Assembly: GCF_026151205.1 (NCBI RefSeq)
Contig: NC_087076.1
Coordinates: 12,757,675-12,821,674, forward strand
Direction of reading: 5' to 3'
Origin: Bolinopsis microptera
Lineage: Eukaryota > Ctenophora > Tentaculata > Lobata > Bolinopsidae
Length of the DNA: 64,000 bases
Shown here in pieces: positions 1-15,153 of this stretch. The notes under the pieces are model-generated. The model did not search any database. It worked only from the letters and a program-made list of their open reading frames with translations, and was not told where the DNA came from. A program made the translations under genes and the position numbers. Position 1 is the stretch's first letter. Each line of letters begins with the position of its first letter.

Positions 1-112
1 CCATGGTCACGTGATCAGGTTACCATGGTCACGTGATCAGGTTACCATGGTCACGTGGTCAGGTTACCATGGTCACGTGGTCAGGTTACCATGGTCACGT
101 GATCAGGTTACC
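1..112. repeat. 22-bp minisatellite, five copies
   Basis: Five head-to-tail copies of a 22-bp unit (CCATGGTCACGTG, then RTCAGGTTA). Copies differ mainly at one A/G position (GATCA or GGTCA). The unit contains the palindromes CCATGG and CACGTG. The array may continue left of the window. Two more copies sit at 1,879-1,929. Confidence 0.95.
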
Positions 113-256
113 GGAGGGAACAAAGGGAGGTCTCTTTCACAGTGTGAGAGAGAGACACGACGTAACAGATATACAAGTAATGTAATGTGTGCAATATAAC
201 CAGTCGATCAATCTAATTGAACTGCTCACTTTCACACACATAGCAGCCGTCTGGGA

Positions 257-257
<1 letters not shown>

Positions 258-292
<35 letters not shown>

Positions 293-297
293 TGTGT

Positions 298-330
<33 letters not shown>
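258..330. repeat. (GA)n followed by (TG)n microsatellite
   Basis: A run of GA dinucleotides to about 290 passes directly into TG dinucleotides with occasional GAGTG interruptions. Open frames through it are artefacts of the repeat. Confidence 0.95.
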
Positions 331-331
<1 letters not shown>

Positions 332-1716
332 GTGTGACGTCATACACAGTACCTTCATGTGTTGAGCCGGTACCAATCATCGCACATTTACACTACACAC
401 AGCTGTGTAGGTAGTATCGGATGTACAAAGAAATAATTGTTAAGATTGCTGTTTTACAGCTTGAATACCGGACCAGCTCAAACATTAACATCGTTAAAGA
501 TATGTTTCAAAATTTGCCGCCAGCAATATAACAGGCTATTTAAATTACCAGTGCCCAGGGATAAAGGTCTGGAGTTTAACTGGCCCGGTTCTAATTTGCT
601 CCGGTATTAGCAGGTACAAAGTTGAGTGTTATGCTGTGAGAAGAATGAGAAGTTCATTAACAAAGAGGCAATGTAACTTTGATCACACCCAGGAATAACT
701 AGAGTAACGACTTCATGAGACAGGTGACACATCAAACATAGTTCCTCATTTGTTCCGGTATTGTAAGCAGGATTAAAATGTTCAGAGACTGACGAAATTG
801 CAGAATTTGTTTGAATCACAACCATTAATAGATATGCTTTAACGACTTCACAAGACCTTTCAGATGGTTCAAGCGTGATAACAACTTCACTGCCAGGAAT
901 TAAACCGGCACTGTTCCAAAGGTTAGGGTATGTAGAGGTGCGAAATTCAATGTGTTCAGGGAGTTGGCGAGAACGCGCTAGTATGCTAATGACTCGTTAA
1001 TTTATCTAAATCTTTTCAAACAATACATAATTATACAGAATGCTTCTAAATAAACCCGGATATAAAAGGAGGAAACCAATATTGCCCAAATTTCCAGTAC
1101 CCCAGTATATCGAAACTTGAATTATTTATTGAAAGAGGGTAACCAATAAAAGATAACAAAACAAAGAACTTCACTAGACAGGTGCAGAAATTAACGCACA
1201 TTATCGCACAATACCACACATTATCGCACAATACCGAACAATACCAACACTTCAAACATGACCGCTCTCACTCAAACTATCAAGATAATAAAACGATAAT
1301 AATAATATTATTATTACAACCACACACTAAGATATAATAATATCGTGTTAAACAAAGAGCAGACCTGAGTGAGATAATTAGTGTGGCCTGATTAAACCAC
1401 CACCACTAGCTGCTACCAGACAACTGTATTGTGATTATCCACCACTAGCTACCAGACAAGTGTATTGTGATTATCAGACACTGTGTTGTGAAACAAGGCG
1501 TCACGCACTGTACTTATCAGACACGGCCGGTCAGCACTCAAATTATTCAAACACACTGCAGGCTACGTAGCGTCTGGTTCAGACACATATAATGTTATGA
1601 AACAAGACACAGAAATTCGTGGAAACTACCTTTTAAGTGAGCCTCAAATAGTAAATAGCAGTTAGATCATTGCGTTTAAATGATTCACAGAACGTAACAG
1701 AAACTAACAGACACGA
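331..1716. other. Intergenic or intronic DNA, no gene seen
   Basis: AT-rich sequence with only short random open frames. No domain, splice-bounded exon or RNA gene was recognised. Confidence 0.6.
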
Positions 1717-1795
1717 CTTAGAAACAACTAATAAACTAAACAGAAACTAACAGAAACTAACAGAAATTAACAGAAACTAACAGAAACTAACAGAT
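1717..1795. repeat. Short tandem repeat of about 10 bp
   Basis: Degenerate tandem copies of CAGAAACTAA and close variants. Confidence 0.85.
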
Positions 1796-1878
1796 TACAC
1801 ACACTACTCAACAGTGCAGTGAAAGTATACGAGCAGGAGCACAGAACGTATATAATTTCCACATGAGTATTGGCGGGG

Positions 1879-1929
1879 GATCAGGTTACCATGGTCACGT
1901 GATCACGTTACCATGGTCACGTGATCAGG
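1879..1929. repeat. Two further copies of the 22-bp minisatellite
   Basis: Same unit and same orientation as the array at the window start. As at 110, the array is followed by CCGGAGGGA, so the flank is shared as well as the repeat. This points to segmental duplication or one older array split by intervening DNA. Confidence 0.9.
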
Positions 1930-3652
1930 GCACCGGAGGGACCTACTGACAGGTTTGTAATCTAGTGGGAACTTATCGGGACTGGTCCCCCCGGCGGGGT
2001 CAGCACTGGGAACCCAGGAAACAACGTACAGTTCAGTGTCTTCTTGTGAGGATGAGGGTGCTTTATATACGTGGGTAATGGAGGGGGTGACGTGAGATTA
2101 CTCAACTAATGGAAAATAATGATGCAGATTGAGGAAATTCCTATATAGTTCACCCAATTATATGTTTTAATAGTTGCAACTTGGTGATTGTTGGAAGGTA
2201 AAATGACGTGGAGCTGTGTTAATTCGTATGGCTTGAATATAGCGAGGTGTAATAAATGCTGGGATAATATATAATATACATATATTCACACTTCACAGAC
2301 TACGTTATCGAGGAATTAAAGTCAATTAAATTAATCAATTTTTCGCGTAAGATCGCGTTATAATGTAATAATGGGAATAGTGAAGAATGGTAGAATTCAA
2401 TAAATAGAGTTAATATTCGTGTCAACTTGATGATGTTCTTCACGTTATAAGATATCTCAAATCGCAAAAATGTCACGGCAGGGTATTTAAGATGGCGTTT
2501 AAATATTAGAGTTTGACAGGGAATTTGTGAACTTTTGATTGATCAACCGTTCACAGTCAGGTGCAGTGTCTTGTTTCAAGGGGGCAGCAGTAGATTATAG
2601 CTTATGCGAGAGGTTTTCTTACATTTTCTAACGAAAAAGCCCCCGCGCCATCACTACTATACGGTGTATTTGCGTTTATGTTCCACAGGATAAGGATCGA
2701 GAAATCGGAATCTCGTCAGTACCAAAAGGAGGCTTCAAAATTTGCACAAACCACAATTTAAATTGTAGTTTGTTTATGGACGGAAACGCGGTTTAGAAAG
2801 TTAAAATTATAGAACTTTTAAATCATCGGTGGCTCCAAAAGCACAACTCGAGACAACAAGTTAAAATGGACGAGTTAAAAGGCAGAAGTGATTCTGAGCG
2901 GTTGGTATTTTAACGACTATTTTAACTATTTAAGTTGGTCTGGAATTCAGACGGAGTTTTATAATAGCCGATCTCTTGTTAAGAGCGTATTTAAATTTAA
3001 TGTAATCATGCAGCATAATCAAATACAATCTAATAGTTCCGAAAAGTGGAAACTAATAGAAAGTAAAACTGGTCACTGAGCGCTAGGTTATGTGTCAGGA
3101 AAGGATGCGGAGCGGGGATTAATTAATTAAAAAAGGGCTGTCATAATATTACAGGAATGTCACCTCGCCTTAATACAAGTAAGTTAAAAGACCGGGAGAT
3201 TGTTTATTAGCCACATGTTGGATGTTTTCTAGTTTAACTGTTGTTCCTGGCGCGAGAGGTTAGCCAAGAAGACGAGTTGAACTTGAGAACATGCCGTATG
3301 ACCAACCAGTCTATAATACAGCCAGGAAGTCCTAATATCTCCCCCGACAAATAACTCCTGGTCGTTTTAGGCTATGGAAAGACCGTCTGAGTCAAGTTAA
3401 GGGTTGTCCGTAGTCAACGACTTGCTAGGGTTATTGTAATGAAAATTAAACAATGATGGCGCCTGGACTTCGCACCAGTGCGTGACAGTACATTATGTCT
3501 GGGGTATAGCTTAGGTTAAAGGATAAACTGTGAGGTTGCTTTTAAAGGTCTAAATTCAAGGATAAAACATGATGTTCAATTTGAGGGTTAGAAACGCCGT
3601 GTACCCATTCCCAACTCTCAGCAAAACAGACACCTAACTAACACACACACAT
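1930..3652. other. No gene seen
   Basis: AT-rich sequence with scattered stops in all frames. The 2,888-3,079 open frame resembles no protein I know. Confidence 0.55.
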
Positions 3653-3838
3653 AACCTCACCATAACCTCACCAGAACCTCACTAAAACCTCACCATAACC
3701 TCACCAGAACCTCACCAGAACCTCACTAAAACCTCACCATAACCTCACCAGAACCTCACTAAAACCTCACTAAAACCTCACTAAAACCTCACCAAAACCT
3801 CACTAAAACCTAACTAAAACCTCACTAAAACACACACA
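3653..3838. repeat. CCTCAC-type minisatellite
   Basis: About 17 degenerate units of 10-11 bp of the form AACCTCACCAT, AACCTCACCAG or AACCTCACTAA. The strand is C/A-rich. Confidence 0.92.
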
Positions 3839-5510
3839 TAACCCTCGTAACGTCCCAGCATAAGAACATGGTCCATGACCACCGTACCACTTATATTATA
3901 TTGAGATCCAACAACATTATATAATATCGTATTGTTGAAAAGTAATGAGTTCAAATGTAATTCATATATTGGTGAGCGGCCCATATATGGAATAATCGGG
4001 TTACTTACCGTCCGTACTCCGTACGAGCTCACATTGGTACATTGTATGAATCACGTTATTGCTATTGGAAACTTTCGAGGAAATCGCGGAGGTCTTACTC
4101 TTACAGTAAGAGTGGAAAATATCGAAAGGAAAATTGCTTTCGAGACTGTATTTAAACAGGAGTTAAATTTTAAAAGGAAATAGGTTTCAAATTGAGAGCC
4201 AAAATGGAAATATGACGTGATAATGTTATACAACCATTGTTATGCAATATGCAACCATGACCTGTTGACCGATCAAGCTGCACGTGTAACTACTTTAAAG
4301 CCCATGATTTGAACTTGAAAACTAAAAGGTTTACCATTTTCTTGGGATTTCTCCATAAATAATTTAACGTCGGCAATTTCGCGACCAAAAATGGCAATGA
4401 TGATGCCCATGATTTTAACCAGCTAACCATTATAACATGAAGATGGCACCACATCTGGGATCACCTCACCGGGAATACCATATCACAGATAAGTTGTAAT
4501 AACTACACTGATATAATAATCTGGGCGGTTTAGGAATGCTATTTCTAACATTAATCATTCGTGTGCCATATGGTAATTTCTGATATTATATACGTGACAT
4601 ATGTGACATATATGTGAAAATTAGAAAGTAGCAAATAGAAGGTTGAAGCGGTGAGGAGAGGTGGAGAAGTAACGAAGAAGAGAGTGGAGAAGTAGAGACG
4701 ATAATGTCACAAAACCTGCAATGCTGTCGGTAAGAAGAACACGGTATCATGCATGAGCTAAGAACTGGAGAAGGACTAATTCCCGTATCGAATTGATTGA
4801 AAAAAAAAACGAGACATTACGAATGTTGTCAGGAACTGGAGCGGGAGAAATTGAGAAAATAGCGAAATGAAATACTGGGAGGGAAGGCCGATCTGGGCAA
4901 TAAGTGTGGTACCAGGCAGAAATACTGCCGAACTTTTTTTGGTTGGTACAAATTGAAACATTAGTGCCAGAACTGCAATGGAAGAGCGACATATGCAGTG
5001 AAAATGAAGGAGAAATGAAACAGAAATGAAATCGAACTGCAACAAGAGCCCGTTCAACATATATGTGGAAGTGCGTCATATGCAGCATGAAAGGTACCAG
5101 AAATAAAAACAGAAACGGAACAGAAACGCAGCAAGAGCACGCATGTAACGAAATTAAACAAGTCGACTGCTCGACTACACAATATTAGAGCTGAGTGTCC
5201 TGTAACCTGATCAGAACACTGCTCTATGACTTCATCCACACTACACACTACACACTACACACAATTTGTTTGAAATTATCAGTGCTCCTGTTATCAAGTG
5301 TACCTGGTACAAGAGATGAAACATACCAGACCTGTATAAATAATATGACAAAACTAACGTAACATAGTATAGCTAACATAACACGACCAGTAATATGGCC
5401 TATAACACTGGTATATTTCTACAAATATACCAGTCACACCATGATGTGGTGCCACTTCATGACATGAAGGTAACGGTAACATCTGAACCATAGCTAACAC
5501 CTGCTCATCT
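3839..5510. other. No gene seen
   Basis: Short open frames on both strands without recognisable domains. A small perfect hairpin (arm CTGGTATATTT) lies at about 5,408-5,433. Confidence 0.55.
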
Positions 5511-5657
<147 letters not shown>

Positions 5658-5941
5658 AAAAAGTGGTATTACAACTAACGGCGCGGTGACGAAGCCAGAC
5701 TGAGGATTCAGGACTCAAATTTCACCGCATTAATTTAGAATTGTAGAAACTGAATGAGAGTGTGAGTGAACGTGTGAGAGAGACTGGGAGAGGGTTTTCA
5801 ATGGGGTACAAATTTGATTGAATTATATTTTAAAGACATGAACAGTGAAGCATGATATTATATAATATTAATATTAGAAAAGTGAAATTTAAAAACTCGA
5901 AATGGTCTGCCGTAATCTGGGTTATTTATAAATAAGAAGTT

Positions 5942-6728
<787 letters not shown>

Positions 6729-6789
6729 AACTCCTTGGTAACTCCTTGGTAACTCCTTGGTAACTCCTTGGTAACTCCTTGGTAACTCC
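6729..6789. repeat. 11-bp tandem repeat
   Basis: Five to six copies of TAACTCCTTGG in perfect tandem. Confidence 0.95.
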
Positions 6790-9700
6790 TAATTCAAGTA
6801 ACTTGGTTATGTTTGCGTTGGACGGACAATGATTGTTGGTTACTAGGTTAGTCGCCAGAGGGAGAGAGAGAGAGAGAGAGATACTAGACGACAATGAATT
6901 GTGGTAATAACGTATGCCTGGCGGGAGATGAACATTATGAACACTCACTGCCATTTTCTTTGCCAGATATTTCAGAAACTAGTTTAGTTGAGAGAGCTAT
7001 AGCGAATATAACGTTTAAAAAGGGATGATGCTTAGAATCTGTTTTTTTTTCTCTGTATTTCACAGATCTGCGGACAGGCCAACGTCTTGTTTCTTTCCCC
7101 AACAAAAATGTTGGGGAAATGCAATAACAATATGGCATTAACATAGACTTGTAATAATGGAATGTTAAAAATCTAAACGGGAAACAGGTATTTCAACTTT
7201 TCAACTTGAAAAGATGTAACATAAGTAGCATTATTATTTATTACTACCCTCCATTGCATATTATGCGATAAATTGTGGTTGATTTCTGAAGATTACGGAC
7301 GTACAACCTAAATACCATCTAAAATAGGTTCGCCCCACAAATCACAAATAAAGCAAAGGGAAATATGCAAGGTAGGTCACTAGGTAAGGTATGTAATGTG
7401 CAGGCATGTAATAGGTATTCCGATGGAAGTAACGTGAAATATGCAGCGTGTTAGAAAGTATCAAGAGTTATGGTAACACATGAACAGAGTGGTCAGTTAA
7501 TTAGAAGTTGATCAGAAGCAGAGGTAGAAATTTACTCCGCACAGAATATAACATTATAAATTGTACGGGGTTTCCTTTAGCATGTACCGTGTCCACCAGG
7601 GTAATAGGATTAAAACAGCGGCCCGGGTAGAAATAATAATGCAACCTCTGGTGTTAGCGTGCGGAGCAGGACTGGTAACATGTGAATTGTGAAACATGAA
7701 ACCGAAACCAACAAATTGAAATATTGAGGAGAGCCAGGGAATTTGGAAGCTTTTTAGTTATTATTGTGAAATCAAAGCACTTGTGCCATTAACCTGGGGT
7801 TATCTAATCTCTGGTTGTAATGCCCCAGGACGAGATAAATACTTTATTAAGATACTTGGGGCCAGGTTGTTCCAAGCGAGGGTGGGATTTGTGCTCGATC
7901 GGGCCGGGTTTTGATAACCGTAGACTTTGGAGAGAAGCCAGACACCTTAACACATAAGTCACTATTTATTAATATTACAGAAAATAGAAATTCTAAGGGC
8001 TCGAATGTTTAGAAGGATCATTCAAGTTATATTGAGTTAAAAGCGTAATATTTCAACAACAAAAAAAGCCATAGAAGGATATATAAATAAAAATATAAAA
8101 TCTCTCAGCGTCAGACGGAGAAACATAACAATTTAGAAATGACCACTCAAAATAAGTGCTAGTGCAATATATTAAACCGATATTATTACTCAGCTTGCGA
8201 GGCACACACACCGCAAATTAACCATATTAAATATTAAACAAACCATCACTAACCACTTCGTGATCAGACTGAATAATTCTCCGCATAAATTAATAATTAA
8301 TATCTGATATTTAATATTCATAATTTTTATTATGTCTGACATGTCTGGTTGTAACGTGAGAGGAGTGATTACTCTCTCTTCACCCAGCCTCACCCAGCAC
8401 TAAACATTATTCAGATCTCACAGTGCTGACTATACCATAACATAAACCTAACCCTACTCTTAACCTGCACTCTTATAGATCGCACCCAGCTCTAAACATC
8501 ACTTTCGCTTTCCCCTAAACTTTATCTAAACTTTATCTAAACTTCACTCGACACAGAGTCTAACATACTAATTATCTTTAAACTCCGCCTAACTCTAAAC
8601 TTTTCTCGAACCTCACACTAAACCTCACTTGCCTCTAAACCTCACTTGCCTCTACCCTCACTTGCCTCTACCCTCGCTCTGCTCTTACCCCCATCATAAA
8701 CCTCACAAAACTCTCAACATTATCCCCAGCTAAGTAACCCAAAACAATTCACTGCTCCCAAAATTAAAGCGACCAGAGAGCAGAGAGAAAATTACGAAAA
8801 TCAAAGTTGTGAATAGTATAACATGACCGTGTCTCGAGAGAAATAGGCAGATCATAACGATATTATGTTACAATCTAAGCGAACATAATACCTCTCTAAA
8901 GCTCTAATAACAATGGTACCGAGTTCCCCAGACTGCAAGCGAGGTATTGTGAGGGGAGGGAGCCTGCTGCTGTGAGGCAATCCCACCAGAGATCAAATGT
9001 ACACAAATTAGGCCACAGTAATACTGAGCTGCATGCTGATCACAAAGCTGCGCTAATTATAATAAGAAGGAGAGGAGGTGAGTTGTAGCCAGAGCAGATA
9101 CCAGCTTATTGTACCTAATTACCGAGACTGTTCCTTGTTATAGTGATTATTGTACCTCATTAGTGACTACCTGAATATATGGATGAGATTAACTGACTCA
9201 CTCTGAGTGAGTGTAGTAATATTGTTACTCTCTCCCCTGAGTTGTTGTGTCCCCCATAATAATATGTCATTTGTCCCCCCTCTGACAGGGGTAGAGATAA
9301 ATCATTAGACATGCTATATTTAACGTTATTTAACCTTCCTCTCTCACTTAACGAGCGGGTCTGAATCCTAATTTTAGTGTCTAAATGTGGGAGTATTTTG
9401 AGGGCAGAGCGTGTGTATGTGTGTGCCTGTAACTGTGGGTGTGTGAGAAGAGAGGTGCATTAGTGATGCTGAGTGGAGGCGCTTTGCTCAAAACACTTAT
9501 CAATGATTAGCAGGATCAAGCACAAAAGGAAGCACACTCACTATCAAGGATTGGTACAATCTCGTAAAAATTAAAAGGAAGCAATTATAAAAGATTGGTA
9601 AAACCTCGTACAAAATAAAAGGAAGCAATTATAAAGATTGGTAAAACCTCGTACAAAATAAAAAGAACCGATTAATCAGAAAAACGATTATAAATCTCGT

Positions 9701-10265
9701 ACACACCCAAGCTAGTTGACGCAATTCCGACGAATATAGTACTTGCTACTATCGGAATCTTGATAGGCTGTGACTAGACAACACATTTATATCGGGCACA
9801 TCGTTATGAGGTTATAATGTTGAAATGATGCCAAAATGACAAATTTAAAGTGAAGATCTGCTAATAGGGCATTGTTGGTAAGATAGGTTAAATTGAAAAG
9901 GGGTATTTAAACTTTAAACAGAATGTAACCAAGTCAATGCAAGATAAGGTAATATGAACATTGAACAACAATGCAATCTAATAGTAAGTCATTCAAAACG
10001 TTGTCTAACACATGACAGATAGAGTAGATTAAATATTTGACAGCTGGTCTCGAATTTTAAAGATAGCAGACATAATACGGAATCGTGTCAACGTGATGAT
10101 GCATCGCTCTTAAATGAAATGGGTTCCCAAATTTGGCGGGCTTTGAACAATTCCCCCGCTTTCAACTCAATATTACTATCACATAACTGTGTAGTCCCTC
10201 TTTTAGAAAAAAGGCAAATTGAAGACGTCTCAAGAGCATGTTCCCTAGGTTAAAGCAAGCCCTCT
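6790..10265. other. No gene seen; degenerate repeats
   Basis: Contains a short GA run (about 6,860-6,880), degenerate CCTCACTTGCCTCTA repeats (about 8,610-8,680), and three diverged direct repeats of about 50 bp around 9,545-9,665 (GATTGGTAAAACCTCGTACA type). No convincing exon was found. Confidence 0.55.
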
Positions 10266-10980
10266 GAGTAACTGAGTAACTATAGTAACTAGCTTAGTAA
10301 CTAGCTTAGTAACTATAGTAACTAGCTGAGTAACTATAGTAACTAGCTGAGTAACTATAGTAACTAGCTTAGTAACTAGCTTAGTAACTAGCTTAGTAAC
10401 TAGCTGAGTAACTATAGAAACTAGCTGAGTAACTATAGTAACTAGCTGAGTAACTATAGAAACTAGCTGAGTAACTATAGTAACTAGCTGAGTAACTATA
10501 TAGTAACTAGCTGAGTAACTATAGTAACTAGCTGAGTAACTATAGTAACGTAACTAGCGGAGTAACCATAGTAACTAGCTGAGTAACTATAGTAATTAGC
10601 TGAGTAACTATAGTAACTAGCTGAGTAACTATAGTAACTAGCTGAGTAACTATAGTAACTAGCTACAGTAACTATAGTAACTAGCTACAGTAACTATAGT
10701 AACTAGCTGAGTAACTATATAGTAACTAGCTGAGTAACTATATAGTAACTAGCTGAGTAACTATAGTAACTAGCTGAGTAACTATAGTAACGTAACTAGC
10801 GGAGTAACCATAGTAACTAGCTGTGTAACTATAGTAATTAGCTGAGTAACTATAGTAACTAGCTGAGTAACTATAGTAACTAGCTGAGTAACTATAGTAA
10901 CTAGCTGAGTAACTATAGTAACTAGCTGAGTAACTATAGTAACTAGCTGAGTAACTATAGTAACTAGCTACAGTAACAAG
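10266..10980. repeat. Satellite of about 20-21 bp, 715 bp long
   Basis: Tandem copies built on AGCTGAGTAACTATAGTAACT, with variants lacking or adding short pieces (TAGCTTAGTAAC, TAGCTACAGTAAC). A higher-order block including GTAACGTAACTAGCGGAG occurs twice, near 10,545 and 10,788, so parts of the array were amplified as a larger unit. The Tyr/Ser-rich minus-strand frame through it is a by-product. Confidence 0.95.
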
Positions 10981-11846
10981 CTCCACAGTAACTACTAAAA
11001 AACTGATAACCCAATTGAAACACGTAAGCCCTGTTCTTACAATAAGAGAGACGTTGAGCAGCAGCGTCCTGAGGTACAGCCGTTATGAGATTAACTGTCC
11101 AAGTGATGCAACGGGAGATGCGCAATTAGGGATCTAACATATTATATACATGTCATGTCTGGAGAGAGTGGTGGGACCAGTGTCCAGTTCCTTACAGGGG
11201 GGCTGTTTTATTACCCTAAATACCATGAAATTGGTGGAAGTTTCCTGGTAAATGTTTAAACTAGCAATGGAAAACCTGTGGCAAGAATCCAAAATGGAAA
11301 AATGAAGAAAATGAACGATCGCGATCTCCCCTCAGTTAAACTGCGTCATTAGATTTGAGCCGGTCTGAGCTCAGTAAGTTGAGTACAGAGCACATGCTTT
11401 GATGTGATTATACCATCCACGGTACCCGGCCGAGCTTGACAACCTGGTCACGTGATGGGTATTAATATGTGGCTCAGGTTAACTTGTTGTTGGGTGGTTA
11501 TAATGATGTAATTATATGTCACCACTCAGAAATATGTATTGGCAGCGAGCTGTATGGTCGGTATGTGACCACTGGTCATTTGGTATGTGACCACTGGTCA
11601 TTTGTAGTGTGTCAAGTACTCATGTGAAGATGTGAAGATTATGTAGCACTTAACTCGAGACATTGTTATAGCACGTGACCGTAATAAGTAAACATTCAGG
11701 CCGGAGGACACACAAACAAATAAGCACACGAACGGACGATCAGTCAGACACAAAATAGAAACAGAAAATGAACAAACAAACGAACAGAAAGTTAACAGAA
11801 AATGAAAATAAAATGAAAATGGGGAGACTATGAAGAGGAAACTTAC
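10981..11846. other. No gene seen
   Basis: Unique-looking AT-rich DNA. A 23-bp direct repeat around 11,560-11,600 (GGTATGTGACCACTGGTCATT) is the only structure noted. Confidence 0.5.
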
Positions 11847-11948
11847 TTGCTGATTCTCTATTCCACTCTTGCTGATTTGCGAAGTGACTGTATTCATTGT
11901 AGTTGTTTCCATTGTGAGGGTAGGTGGAGGACATCAAGTCATCTGTAT
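11847..11948 (-). CDS. Candidate isolated internal exon, unknown protein
   Basis: On the minus strand, a 102-nt open segment lies between an acceptor (TTATTGTAG) and a consensus donor (GTAAGT). With two leading bases and one trailing base it reads through Thr-Asp-Asp-Leu-Met-Ser-Ser, then a Tyr/Asn/Ser/His-rich stretch ending near Gln-Glu-Trp-Asn-Arg-Glu-Ser. The composition is that of a disordered, low-complexity region, as in many transcription factors, but no domain is visible. It may be one exon of a long gene whose introns fill this repeat-rich region. The case rests on two splice sites plus composition, so it could be chance. Confidence 0.3.
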
Positions 11949-13500
11949 CTACAATAATTAGTCAATTAGTTAATTAGTCAATTAGTTAATTATAATTAGT
12001 CAGTTAATAAGGACAGTATCTAAGACAGTAATTAAGAAGTTAGTAAGAACAGTAACTAATGGAACTATGTAAATTCGTCTATTTTGAAAGGTTACAGCAA
12101 ATAAAACGTATTAAAGTTACAGCCTTCAACCTCTCTAGATACTTTACAGGCTCTGGTAAGGTAAAATCTCTGCTAAAAGACAACACCGCAAAAGAAAACG
12201 AGATCAGCACCTCGTCTGGTAGCTTGCTAGGGTCACCAACCCTAATTCATAGTCAAAACCCGAATTGTACATGGCCCTTTCTCTTGTAAAAAGACACCGT
12301 AAGTTTTTCCTAAACTCCAAACATCACAACAACCAAGAACACACCCGGAACTCAATTTCCTCAAAACCGGCGCTTCCTTTCTTTCGGTCCGCCACACAAG
12401 GGAAATAAAAGGGAAACACAAGTAGAACATGGCCAAGATCAAAGTGAGCCTATAAACCTCATTTACTCGGTTTTAATAAAATTGTTTAATAAAGCCTGCT
12501 AATGGTCTCCTAATGGGTTCACACAGCTCTCAGCTAGACGTTTGTAGTTACCGATCTTTGGAGAGAGTCAGGGTTACTCTCCACCATCAGTACGATAGTG
12601 TGACGGTAAAACGCTGTCACAATGTAGTGTAACTGTGACGATGAAACGCTGTCACAAGCATGGTAAACGTTTTGTCACATAAACCAGTAAAAACTTTCAA
12701 AGCAGCAAACTTGATGTCACAAAGCCGGTTCACACTGGCGCTGTTAAACTTGATGTCACACAATCTGGCTAAAGGCCGGTTCACACTGGCGCTGTCATGT
12801 CACACTGACGGGGAGGGCAACAATGTGTACACAGTGTGTAAACCCTGCTGTCCAATTATCTGGTATTACGATATCAAACAGTGAACTTTGTGAAAGGGAT
12901 AATTGTTAACTGGCTGCTTGCGGAGTAACAATTCTAACATCAGGTTATGTTGTTCCCTAAGGGTTATGTGTATTAAGTGTGTATAATATGTGTATAATAT
13001 GTGTATTAAGTGTACCGCTGTTTAGCCTATATTTACCACCTATTTGGAGGGAGTTACTGTCTTATGGAGTGTGTTAGCCTGGTTTTTCAAACAGTTTTGT
13101 AGCTCTTTTCAGCAGGTAGAAGAGCCAGAAAGCTGCTAAATTATGGAACTACGACTGTGTAACCAGCTAAATAAGTACTGTACAAGCCCTTTAGCTGTTG
13201 GGTGTTATAATGATGTAATTATATGCTCATAATTATACACTCAGATAATATATTAGCAGAGAGGGCTGGAAGTGGTAACTATCTCTAAAGCACTCTTAAA
13301 ATAGCGTTATAAACTCCTAAAACGGAGACAACAAAAGCACGACAACAATTACTCAGAGATCTCCGATAACAAGAGATCCTAAATACCAGGATTCACTGTC
13401 AAATTATAAGAATTCAAAGAAATGTAAATATATAAAAGTGTGGATGTGAGCAACGGCTCACTCGTGATCAGGTGACGTCTCTACAACGTATACATTCATA
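11949..13500. other. No gene seen; local tandem duplications
   Basis: Contains two local duplications: about 12,601-12,655 (two copies of a segment with AAACGCTGTCACAA) and about 12,709-12,802 (two copies of a segment with GCCGGTTCACACTGGCGCTG). Neither carries a recognisable coding signal. Confidence 0.5.
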
Positions 13501-13590
13501 ATATATAATAAATATATACATATATATATTAATATATATATATTATATATATATACTGATAATATATATATTATATATATATATACTGAT
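13501..13590. repeat. (TA)n-rich tract
   Basis: Alternating TA with a duplicated block of about 35 bp ending ATATATACTGATAAT. Confidence 0.9.
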
Positions 13591-13755
13591 AATTAGAATG
13601 TAGGAGGTAAAGGATCCCGGGGTTGGAGAGACAGCGCCGACAGCAAGGTACCACACATGAAATGCATAAAATATGAATAAATTTCTGGTGATATTAGCAT
13701 TATTTATCCTCCTAGGCTCTGAAGAGAAGGAAATGTCGAGTAAGAGAAAGAAAAG

Positions 13756-14091
<336 letters not shown>

Positions 14092-15121
14092 GCGCAATTT
14101 TACAGCGCACATGATGATGATGATCACACATTATACACGCTGTATATTTAGGAGGGAGGCGGTGTGTAACAAATATGCTATCTCTACTTAGTCAACAATA
14201 TTACTTATTGCGTTAGGGAGAGGATCGGATTACTGACAAACGAAACTCACGCTTTTTAAGAATGAGATTATCGAGTTTAGGTGTGAAATATCACGTTCAT
14301 AATGGGAATAACTGGAATTTTTAAGAGTCTTTAGTCTGAACAAGCGTGGTGTGACGAGCTTCATGATGGAGAATATAATTCCGTCTGAAAGTGCAAAATC
14401 CAGCCTAAATAGATCGTGTAAAACGAAGGAATTGGAAAATAATCGTTACACTAAAATTACGAGACCTAAAGAGTGTTTTAACACGTACCCGCAATCACAC
14501 AAGAGGAATGTGAAAAACAACACATAGTAGACACATGAGATACCACGAAACACAGCCGACTACAAAACAGTGTAATCGTGATCATGCTCTGTTCTCAGCC
14601 AATATAACGACCTCTCGAGTCTTGCTACAACAAAAGTTGGAACATTGCCAACAAATGTTACAGCATATCATGCAGCTAGCACTCTCTCCCTTAGTTGCAG
14701 CCATATAATACAATGAGTATACACGCTGTGGTAATCTGCTAGATCCACCAAATAATAACACAGCAGCTTTCTGAGCAAATAACATCCTACAAAGAGCAAA
14801 GCATTAGAGTACTAAGTAAAAACAATATCTTAAACTGAACAAAAAAACCAATAAACAATAAATATCACGTTGATATTTAGCACAGAGTAAATAATACCCT
14901 CTCTAATCCCTATATCGTTGTAACATCACTATTCACTGTACACAACAGCGCATGATTTAGTGTAAACTAGCGCAGGGGAAGAAAAGGGTAAAATAGCGGT
15001 TAATTCCCCTCCACAGGAGAGTAAAATACCGGTAAATTCCGTGTAAGAAGAGTAAAGGATTGCATAACTCCGCATACACATGCATACTAAAATACGGTAA
15101 TACAAATGGAGGAGGAGGATT
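14092..15121. other. No gene seen
   Basis: AT-rich, with no supported exon or RNA. Confidence 0.55.

Positions 15122-15152
<31 letters not shown>
15122..15152. repeat. (CT)n run
   Basis: Short CT dinucleotide run, in opposite orientation to the GA run at 15,218. Confidence 0.95.

Positions 15153-15153
<1 letters not shown>

Noticed and set aside
10738-10986. Tyr/Ser-rich repeat protein on the minus strand
   Set aside because: Produced by the 21-bp satellite, which keeps the frame by chance because the unit is a multiple of three.
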